From 66-474 sp044464225 (GTDB lineage: Bacteria > Pseudomonadota > Gammaproteobacteria > Xanthomonadales > Rhodanobacteraceae): a DNA stretch of 64,000 bases. A model generated the notes under the pieces. It worked only from the letters and a program-made list of their open reading frames with translations, searched no databases and was not told the DNA's origin. Within the stretch, counting starts at the first letter, position 1. Every line of letters starts with the position of its first letter. Of the stretch, positions 57,770 to 64,000 are shown piece by piece. The stretch covers positions 1 through 64,000 of the forward strand of contig JBIQLN010000001.1 of the NCBI GenBank assembly GCA_044464225.1, read 5' to 3'. The position numbers and the translations under genes were made by a program.

Positions 57770-59395
57770 TCAGCGCCAGGCGCTCGATATCGGATAGCGC
57801 CGCTCGCGGCCGAATGCGCAGGTGGAAACCCGCGGACCGGGTGCCGACTGGCGCCGCTTGAACTCGCTGACGTACAGCATCCGCACCACGCGTTGCACGT
57901 CGTCCGGGTCGTAGCCGGCCGCGACGACCTCGGCCTGCGATTCCGCGCCCTCGATGCAGCGTTGCAGGATGCCGTCCAGCACGTCGTAAGGCGGCAGCGA
58001 ATCCTGGTCGGTCTGGTCGGCCCGCAATTCGGCTGAAGGCGCGCGCTCGATGACGGCTCGAGGAATCGCCTCGCCTTTCCCGGACCCCGCGCTTTCATTG
58101 CGCCACCGCGCCAACCGGTACACCTGGGTCTTGTACACATCCTTCAGCGGCGCATACCCGCCGCACATGTCGCCGTACAGCGTGGCATAACCGACCGCCA
58201 TCTCGCTCTTGTTGCCGGTGGTCAGCAACAACTTGCCGGTCTGGTTCGACAGCGCCATCAGCAGCACGCCGCGGCTGCGCGCCTGGAGGTTCTGCGCCGT
58301 GAGATCGGCCAACTCGCCGCATGCGGGCGCCAGGGCGGCGGCGGCAGCGTCCACGACGCCGGCGATCGACACGTCCAGATATTCGACACCCAGCGTATGC
58401 GCCTGCGCATGGGCTCCCCGCAGCGAAAGTTCGGACGTGTAGCGCGAAGGCAACATCACCGCCGTGACCTTGCCCGCGCCCAGCGCATCCACCGCGATCG
58501 CCAGGGTCAACGCGGAGTCGATCCCGCCGGAAAGCCCCAGCAGCACGCCGTCGAAACCATTCTTGCCGACGTAGTCGCGCACGCCGCGCACCAATGCGGC
58601 ATACAGCAGGGCTTCGGGCGAGGTGCGGCCGGCCACGGGCCAATCGGGGGCGGCCCATTTGCGCGATCCGGCTTCGAACTCCGCCCACAACAGCGCATCG
58701 ACGAATGCCGGTGCGCGCTCGGCGACGGAGCCGTCACCGTTCACCAGCAGCGATGCGCCGTCGTAAACCACGTCGTCCTGGCCGCCGACCATGTTGAGGT
58801 AGGCGATCGCGCAACCCGTTTCCTTGGCGCGCATCGCCAGCAACGCCTCGCGCTGCGCTTGCTTGGCGGCGTCGAACGGCGAGGCGTTGATCACGATGAC
58901 CATCTCCGCACCCGCGCGCGCCGCGGCGGCAATGGGTTCGGGCTGCCACGCGTCTTCGCAGATCAGCAGCCCCACGCGTACGTCCTTCAACGTGGTGACG
59001 GTGACGGCGTGGCCGGGTTCGAACCAGCGCTTGTCGTCGAACACGCCGTAATTGGGCAGCACGCATTTGTGCGCAATCTGGGCGACGCGCCCTTCGCGCA
59101 TCAGGGCGGCCGCGTTGTACACGACGCCTGCGCTGTGCGGAAAACCGACCAGCGCGGCCAGGCCGTTCGTTTCCGTCGCCAGGTTGTCGATCTCCGACTG
59201 GCACGCGGCGAGGAAGCTCGGCCGCAGCAACAGGTCTTCCGGCGGATAGCCGCTCAAGGCCAGTTCGGGACAAACCAGCAGGTCGGCGCCGCCCGTACGC
59301 GCGTCACGCATCAATCCACGGACGCGGTCGGCATTGGCCGCAATGGCACCGACCGGAAAATCGAACTGGGCAAGCGCGAGACGCAGGGTCGCCAT
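57770..59395 (-). CDS. nadE: Glutamine-dependent NAD+ synthetase
   Basis: 541 residues. Amidates nicotinate adenine dinucleotide to NAD+. The N-terminal amidase domain (about 1-255) has the nitrilase triad: Glu in ADLLVCPELALSGYPPEDL, Lys in AHKCVLPNYGVFDD and Cys in GLLICEDAW. The synthetase domain has the PP-loop GLSGGIDSALTLAI, SRYTSELSLRGA and LLTTGNKSEMAVGYATLYGDM. The two-domain form uses glutamine directly. It follows sucD on the same strand after a terminator. Confidence 0.97.
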   Translation of the reverse strand: MATLRLALAQFDFPVGAIAANADRVRGLMRDARTGGADLLVCPELALSGYPPEDLLLRPSFLAACQSEIDNLATETNGLAALVGFPHSAGVVYNAAALMREGRVAQIAHKCVLPNYGVFDDKRWFEPGHAVTVTTLKDVRVGLLICEDAWQPEPIAAAARAGAEMVIVINASPFDAAKQAQREALLAMRAKETGCAIAYLNMVGGQDDVVYDGASLLVNGDGSVAERAPAFVDALLWAEFEAGSRKWAAPDWPVAGRTSPEALLYAALVRGVRDYVGKNGFDGVLLGLSGGIDSALTLAIAVDALGAGKVTAVMLPSRYTSELSLRGAHAQAHTLGVEYLDVSIAGVVDAAAAALAPACGELADLTAQNLQARSRGVLLMALSNQTGKLLLTTGNKSEMAVGYATLYGDMCGGYAPLKDVYKTQVYRLARWRNESAGSGKGEAIPRAVIERAPSAELRADQTDQDSLPPYDVLDGILQRCIEGAESQAEVVAAGYDPDDVQRVVRMLYVSEFKRRQSAPGPRVSTCAFGRERRYPISSAWR

Positions 59396-59413
59396 GGGAT
59401 GTTCCGGAAATGC

Positions 59414-59439
59414 GAAGGCCGCGACGAATCGCGGCCTTC
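59414..59439 (-). terminator. Terminator-like hairpin between sucD and nadE
   Basis: GAAGGCCGCGA-TTCG-TCGCGGCCTTC on the minus strand: 11-base perfect arms with a stable tetraloop. The tail is a weak GCATTT, so some read-through into nadE is likely. Confidence 0.7.
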
Positions 59440-59467
59440 ATTTTACCGTTGTGCGGGCTGAACCGAT

Positions 59468-60343
59468 TCAGTGCTTCATCTTCGCGGCCAGCGTCGCACC
59501 AAGGTCGGCGGGGGACTTGACGGTCGTGACGCCGGCCTTCTCCAGCGCCGCGAACTTGGCCGCGGCGGTGCCCTTGCCGCCGGAAATGATCGCGCCTGCG
59601 TGACCCATGCGCTTGCCCGGGGGCGCCGATGCGCCTGCGATGAATGCGACCACCGGCTTGCTGACGTACTCCTCGATGAACTCGGCGGCTTCTTCCTCGG
59701 CGCTGCCGCCGATCTCGCCGACCATGATGATGCCCTCGGTCTGCGGATCGTTCTGGAACAGCGTCAGGCAGTCGACGAAGTTCATGCCGTTGATCGGATC
59801 GCCGCCGATGCCGATCACCGTCGATTGCCCGAGGCCGACGTTGGTGGTCTGGAACACCGCTTCGTACGTCAGCGTGCCCGAGCGCGACACGATCGCGACC
59901 TTGCCGGGCTTGTGGATGTGGCCCGGCATGATGCCGATCTTGCATTCGCCGGGCGTGATGATGCCGGGGCAGTTCGGGCCGATCAGCACGCTGTCGGGAT
60001 GGTCCTTCAGCACATTCTTGACGCGCAGCATGTCGAGCACCGGGATGCCCTCGGTGATCGCGACGATCACCTTGATACCGGCGGCCGCGGCCTCCAGGAT
60101 CGCGTCGGCCGCGAACGGCGGCGGCACGAAGATCACCGACGCGTCGGCGCCGGTTTCATCGACCGCATCGCGCACGGTGTTGAACACGGGCAGGCCGATG
60201 TGCTCGGTGCCGCCCTTGCCGGGCGTGACGCCGCCGACCAGTTTGGTGCCGTAATCCAGCGCCTGCTGCGAGTGGAAGGTGCCCTGCTGGCCGGTGAAGC
60301 CCTGGCAAATGACCTTGGTGTTTTTGTTGACGAGAACGCTCAT
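59468..60343 (-). CDS. sucD: Succinyl-CoA synthetase alpha subunit
   Basis: 291 residues. Alpha subunit of the TCA-cycle ligase; its active-site His is phosphorylated (MGHAGAIISGGKGTAAAK near 250). The N-terminal CoA-binding domain shows ICQGFTGQQGTFHSQQAL and GGVTPGKGGTEHIGLPVF. GAAGGA lies nine bases before the ATG. It is separated from sucC by 173 bases that contain a long palindrome. Confidence 0.98.
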   Translation of the reverse strand: MSVLVNKNTKVICQGFTGQQGTFHSQQALDYGTKLVGGVTPGKGGTEHIGLPVFNTVRDAVDETGADASVIFVPPPFAADAILEAAAAGIKVIVAITEGIPVLDMLRVKNVLKDHPDSVLIGPNCPGIITPGECKIGIMPGHIHKPGKVAIVSRSGTLTYEAVFQTTNVGLGQSTVIGIGGDPINGMNFVDCLTLFQNDPQTEGIIMVGEIGGSAEEEAAEFIEEYVSKPVVAFIAGASAPPGKRMGHAGAIISGGKGTAAAKFAALEKAGVTTVKSPADLGATLAAKMKH

Positions 60344-60460
60344 GTTCTGGAGTCCTTCAAATTCGTTTCGTGTCGCGACTTCGACCAGCGCGGCGCGCCG
60401 CTACGCGGCTTGCCCGGGGCATGCTTCCACAACCCCGCACCGCCGCTTTGCGGCGATGCC

Positions 60461-60481
60461 GCCCCCTTGACTCAAGGGGGC
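60461..60481. repeat. Perfect 21-base palindrome between sucC and sucD
   Basis: GCCCCCTTGA-C-TCAAGGGGGC, followed by CAAAG. A second small stem, CGCCGCTTTGCGGCG, lies just beside it (60440-60455). Probably another REP-type unit; within the sucC-sucD transcript it would form a very stable hairpin. Confidence 0.75.
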
Positions 60482-60516
60482 AAAGAAACGCGCGGCCGAC
60501 GAACCCATGCGTATCG

Positions 60517-61683
60517 TTACGCGGCCTTGGCCGCCGCGACCGCTTTCTGCGCGGCGTCGTTGAGATCATTGGCGGGCGTGATCTTCAGGCCCGAATTGCC
60601 CAGCAGCTCGCGGCCCTTCTCGACGTTGGTGCCTTCGAGCCGCACCACCACCGGGATCTTCAGCCCGACCTCTTTCACCGCCGCGATGATGCCTTCGGCG
60701 ATCAGGTCGCAGCGCACGATGCCGCCGAAGATGTTGACGAGGATGCAGTTGACCTTGTCCGACGAAAGGATCAGCTTGAACGCCGCGGTCACGCGCTCTT
60801 TCGTCGCGCCGCCGCCGACGTCCAGGAAGTTGGCGGGCTCGCCGCCGGCCAGCTTGATCACGTCCATGGTTGCCATCGCGAGGCCCGCACCGTTGACCAT
60901 GCAGCCGATGTTGCCGTCCATCGTCACGTAGTTGAGGTGCTCGGCCGCGGCTTCGGCTTCGGCCTTGTCTTCCTGCGACACGTCGCGCATCGCGGCCAGT
61001 TCCGGGTGACGGAACTCGGCGTTGTCGTCGGAATTGACCTTGCCGTCCAGCGCCATCAGGTCGCCGGATGCGACGATCGCCAACGGATTCAATTCGACCA
61101 GCGACAGGTCCTTGGCGTTGAAAAGCTTGTACAGGCCCAGCATGATCTTCGAGAGCTGGTTGACCTGCTTGCCGGTCAGCCCCAATGCGAATCCGAGTTC
61201 GCGGCACTGGTACGGCTGCAGGGCCTCGGTGAAGTTCACCGTGACGGTATGGATCTCGTCCGGCGTCTCGCGCGCGACCTGTTCGATGTCGACGCCGCCG
61301 CGCGCGGAAGCGATGAAGGTGACGGCCTTCTCGCCGCGATCGACCAGCACCGAGAGATACAGTTCCTTGGCGATGTCGGTGGCTTCGGTGACCAGCACCA
61401 GGTTCACCGGCAGCGCGCGGCCGCCCGACTGGTAGGTTTCCATGCTCTTGCCGAGCATGCCTTCGGCCGCGGCCTTCACCTTGTCCAGCGAGTCGCAGAA
61501 CTTCACGCCGCCGGACTTGCCGCGCCCGCCAGCATGGATCTGCGCCTTCACCATCCACTGCTCGCCACCCAGCGCCTTGGCCGCTTCGACCGCCTCGGCC
61601 GGGGTCGACGCGACCTTGCCCGGCGGCACCGCGATGCCGAATTCGGCAAACAGTTGCTTGGCCTGATATTCGTGAAAATTCAT
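60517..61683 (-). CDS. sucC: Succinyl-CoA synthetase beta subunit (ADP-forming)
   Basis: 388 residues, the same length as E. coli SucC. ATP-grasp subunit binding nucleotide and succinate: MNFHEYQAKQLFAEFGIAVPPG, VKAQIHAGGRGKSGGVK, GNIGCMVNGAGLAMATMD and FLDVGGGATKERVTAAF. GAGG lies before the ATG at 61683; a longer upstream frame is not family-like. Forms the alpha2beta2 or alpha-beta enzyme with SucD. Confidence 0.98.
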   Translation of the reverse strand: MNFHEYQAKQLFAEFGIAVPPGKVASTPAEAVEAAKALGGEQWMVKAQIHAGGRGKSGGVKFCDSLDKVKAAAEGMLGKSMETYQSGGRALPVNLVLVTEATDIAKELYLSVLVDRGEKAVTFIASARGGVDIEQVARETPDEIHTVTVNFTEALQPYQCRELGFALGLTGKQVNQLSKIMLGLYKLFNAKDLSLVELNPLAIVASGDLMALDGKVNSDDNAEFRHPELAAMRDVSQEDKAEAEAAAEHLNYVTMDGNIGCMVNGAGLAMATMDVIKLAGGEPANFLDVGGGATKERVTAAFKLILSSDKVNCILVNIFGGIVRCDLIAEGIIAAVKEVGLKIPVVVRLEGTNVEKGRELLGNSGLKITPANDLNDAAQKAVAAAKAA

Positions 61684-61925
61684 GCAGGAGCCTCGTGATC
61701 TTGGGAGATGCCGGCAGCGGCGCAGGCCGCCGTCCCGTGCCGCGGGCATGGGTCACGCAGGCACGACAGCCGCCTATTGTTGCGGCGCCCGGGTTTGATG
61801 TCCACCGAACAGCGTCTATGCGTGCGATCGTCCCTGGTCGCCGCTCGATCCGGATCTGCGATCCGCGAAGTTGCACGAGCCACCTGCGCCGGAATGGGCA
61901 TCCATGGCCCGGCTTTTTGCAACAG

Positions 61926-62450
61926 CTACTCCGGGCGAGGCGCCGTGCTTCCCCCGAACAATCCAAACGCGATGAGAAGCACCGCGCCGACCGTGATCGC
62001 GGAATCGGCGATGTTGAACGCGGGAAACGACCACGCGTGCCAGTAGACCTGGATGAAATCGGTGACTTGGCCATGGATCAGCCGATCGATCAGGTTGCCG
62101 AGCGCGCCGCCGATGATCAGCGCCACCGGCAGCGCGGTGCGCCAGTCGCGGCGCGCGATGCGCGCCAACCACACGATCAGGCCGGCGCACACCACCACGG
62201 CGAGTCCGCCGAACAGCCACGTCTGCCAGCCGGACGAGTCGGCGAGGAAGCTGAAAGCCGCGCCGCGATTGAAGGCCAGCGTCCAGTTCAATACGTGCGG
62301 GATCACCTCGTGCGGCACGTACGGCATCAGCGCGTGCCGCACCACGGCCTTGGTGACCTGGTCCAGCGCGATCACCAGCACCGATACGGCGAGCCACGCC
62401 AGCGCGTTGGGTTTGGGCAATTGGCTCAAGCAATGTCCCCGCGGCTGCAT
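61926..62450 (-). CDS. lspA: Prolipoprotein signal peptidase II
   Basis: 174 residues from the ATG at 62450; a TTG at 62429 with GGGGAC upstream is an equally good start, giving the usual MSQLPKPNALAW opening. Aspartic peptidase removing signal peptides from lipoproteins. Four membrane segments; catalytic Asp residues are in GALGNLIDRLIHGQVTDFI and FPAFNIADSAI. FNRGAAFSFL is also conserved. A TATCAT box at 62467-62462 may be its -10. Confidence 0.95.
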   Translation of the reverse strand: MQPRGHCLSQLPKPNALAWLAVSVLVIALDQVTKAVVRHALMPYVPHEVIPHVLNWTLAFNRGAAFSFLADSSGWQTWLFGGLAVVVCAGLIVWLARIARRDWRTALPVALIIGGALGNLIDRLIHGQVTDFIQVYWHAWSFPAFNIADSAITVGAVLLIAFGLFGGSTAPRPE

Positions 62451-62479
62451 GCGAAGCGCGAATGATAGCCGCGCGTGAA

Positions 62480-63091
62480 TCAATCCCCCGCCAGGGCCGT
62501 TCGTGCGAGGGGCAGCACGGTCTCGGTCCAGCGTGCGTACTGCGCGCCGGACGGGTGCAAACCGTCGGCCACCAGTTCCTTGCGCGACCCTGGTGCACGG
62601 GAAATCGCGGTGACGTCGACCCAGGCCGCACCAGCGCTTGCGGTTTCCGCCGACGCAATGGCGTTGAACGCATCGATTTCGCGCGCGATCCGTACAGCAT
62701 CGCGGCCGTCTCGCGCTGCGAATGGCGTGCCCCCCCAGTCTGGAATCGACACCACGATCACGCGCGCGGCGTGGCCGCCGGCCAGCGCGATCGCGCGTTG
62801 CAGCAGATCGCGGAACTGCCCGCCATATTCTCCGGGCGGCCGGCCGCGATACTGGTTGTTGACGCCGATCAGCAACGTGACCAACGCGTACGGCGGCGAG
62901 AACGCCTCCGCATCCATCGCAGCCGAAAGCTCATCGGTGGTCCAACCGGTGGTCGCCACGATTTGCGGATCGCCGATGTCGATGCCCCCGGCGCGCAGCC
63001 GGTGCGCGAGTTGCGTCGGCCAGCGCTCGCCGGGCGCGACGCCTTCACCGATGGTGTAGGAATCGCCGAGCGCAAGAAACCGGAGCGCCAT
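62480..63091 (-). CDS. SGNH-hydrolase (GDSL-type esterase)
   Basis: 203 residues, no signal peptide. Block I is LALGDSYTIGEG with the nucleophile Ser near 10, block III is LIGVNNQYRG, and block V is DGLHPSGAQY with the Asp-His pair. Small cytoplasmic lipase or esterase of unknown substrate. Its ATG follows the aminotransferase stop with no bases between (TGA then ATG), so the two are translationally linked. Confidence 0.9.
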   Translation of the reverse strand: MALRFLALGDSYTIGEGVAPGERWPTQLAHRLRAGGIDIGDPQIVATTGWTTDELSAAMDAEAFSPPYALVTLLIGVNNQYRGRPPGEYGGQFRDLLQRAIALAGGHAARVIVVSIPDWGGTPFAARDGRDAVRIAREIDAFNAIASAETASAGAAWVDVTAISRAPGSRKELVADGLHPSGAQYARWTETVLPLARTALAGD

Positions 63092-64000
63092 TCAGGCGAC
63101 CTTCGATTCCGGCTGCTCCTCTTCCATTCTCGCCAGCACGCGTTCGATGCGCGCGAACACGTCGGCGATCTCGGTGGCTTGAGGCAGCAAGGTGATCCGG
63201 AAATGCCGGCTCGACGACAGGTTGAAGCTGGAGCCCGGCACCACCAGCGCGTGCTCCTCGTCCAACAGGCGCAGCGCGAAGGCGCCGTCGTCGAACTGCG
63301 GAAAAGCGTCCGTACGCACCGACGGGAACGCATACAACGCGCCGTCCGGCGCCACGCACTCGAGAAACCGGCTGCATGCGACGCTTGCGAGGACCGCGCG
63401 GCGCGATTCGTACAAGCGTCCGCCCGGCGCGGTCAGCGCCGTGATGGTGTCGGGTCCGGTCAAGGCCGGCTCGATCGCCCACTGCGCGGGCACGTTCGCG
63501 CACAGGCGCAGCGCAGCGAGCAACTGCAGGGCGTCGCGATACGCCTCGACACGCTCGCCCGCGCCGGACAACGTGGCCCAGCCGATCCGGAAGCCGCAGG
63601 CGCGATGGACCTTTGACAAACCCGCGAACGTCACGCACGGCTGTTCGCCCGACAACGAAGCGAGCGGCGTGAACGGTGCATCGTCGTAGCGGATCTCGTC
63701 GTAGATTTCGTCGGAGAGCAGCAGCAGGCCGTGTTTTTCGGCGATTGCGACGATGCGCTCCAACAGTTCGCGCGGGTAGCACGCACCCGTCGGATTGTTG
63801 GGATTGATCAGCACGATCGCGCGGGTGCGTGGCCCGCACAATGCCTCGATCTCGTCCGGGTCTGGCAAGTGCGCGCGCGACGCCGGGCAGGCGTAGTAGC
63901 GCGGCGTGCCGGCGTTGAGGATGGTCGCGGCGCTCCACAACGGATAGTCCGGCGCCGGCAGCAGTACCTCGTCGCCGGGATTCAGCAAGGCGCGCAGCGC
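63092..64000 (-). CDS. PLP-dependent class I/II aminotransferase (5' end outside window)
   Basis: About 300 C-terminal residues are visible. Fold-type I aminotransferase, close to AlaA/YfbQ-type alanine aminotransferases: LNPGDEVLLPAPDYPLWSAA, VLINPNNPTGACYPRELLE, LLLSDEIYDEIRYDD, and the PLP Lys in FAGLSKVHRACGFRIGW. VAPDGALYAFPSV and FRITLLPQATEI follow. The N-terminus lies beyond the right edge. Confidence 0.92.
   Translation of the reverse strand, partial: ALRALLNPGDEVLLPAPDYPLWSAATILNAGTPRYYACPASRAHLPDPDEIEALCGPRTRAIVLINPNNPTGACYPRELLERIVAIAEKHGLLLLSDEIYDEIRYDDAPFTPLASLSGEQPCVTFAGLSKVHRACGFRIGWATLSGAGERVEAYRDALQLLAALRLCANVPAQWAIEPALTGPDTITALTAPGGRLYESRRAVLASVACSRFLECVAPDGALYAFPSVRTDAFPQFDDGAFALRLLDEEHALVVPGSSFNLSSSRHFRITLLPQATEIADVFARIERVLARMEEEQPESKVA

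Overview
The window is GC-rich, densely coded chromosomal DNA from a gammaproteobacterium, most likely of the order Xanthomonadales (Lysobacterales), probably Rhodanobacteraceae or a close relative. The reasons are a TonB-dependent receptor of the Xanthomonas/Caulobacter kind encoded with a flavin-dependent tryptophan-halogenase-like protein and glycosidases, the gammaproteobacterial order queG / nnr-tsaE-amiC, rplU-rpmA-obgE, and dispersed palindromic repeats typical of that order. The genus cannot be settled by reading. No phage, integrase, insertion sequence or CRISPR array is visible.

Layout. 1-2003: a catalase cut by the left edge, with an AraC-type regulator upstream. 2210-6577: a four-gene minus-strand operon with 4-base overlaps at all three junctions (Fe/2-oxoglutarate dioxygenase, zinc alcohol dehydrogenase, esterase, divergent GH13 amylase). 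6891-7256: a DUF1428 gene. 7329-21542: a minus-strand glycan-utilisation locus (TonB receptor, halogenase-like flavoprotein, GH13, GH31, GH39-like, a six-hairpin glycosidase, inner-membrane sugar transporter). 21967-27204: the divergent plus-strand arm (cytoplasmic GH13 alpha-glucosidase, sugar:H+ symporter, LacI regulator, glucokinase). Together they describe uptake of an alpha-glucan or maltodextrin across the outer membrane, trimming in the periplasm, import, hydrolysis to glucose and phosphorylation. Two copies of a GAATACGTATTC-type palindrome in the divergent promoter region are likely LacI-regulator operators.

27278-34224: alpha/beta hydrolase, Na+/H+ antiporter-like protein, uvrB, a lone type IV pseudopilin and a hydroxymethylglutaryl-CoA-synthase-like protein. 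34307-34757: a tRNA-Asn transcription unit with its own promoter and terminator, preceded by two tandem 131-136 base units, each carrying the first 25 bases of the tRNA fused to a long hairpin. 34886-39971: amiC, tsaE, nnr, and divergent queG with a small NTF2-like gene. 40349-44170: panD, panC, panB and murJ. 44272-46622: rpsT, and obgE-rpmA-rplU. 46945-50494: uvrA and a thioesterase. 50638-56232: tsaB, a decayed acetyltransferase, a BaeRF-family protein, a YoaA/DinG-type helicase, queD and queE. 56314-57754: an acetyltransferase and twin DUF202 membrane proteins. 57770-61683: nadE, sucD, sucC. 61926-64000: lspA, an SGNH hydrolase and an aminotransferase cut by the right edge.

The housekeeping half is conventional. 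The parts most worth attention are the glycan locus with its paired palindromes, the dioxygenase/dehydrogenase/esterase/amylase operon, the tRNA-Asn repeat unit, a recurring arrangement of a -10-like box exactly six bases before an ATG (suggesting leaderless mRNAs), and at least three families of small palindromic or MITE-like repeats.
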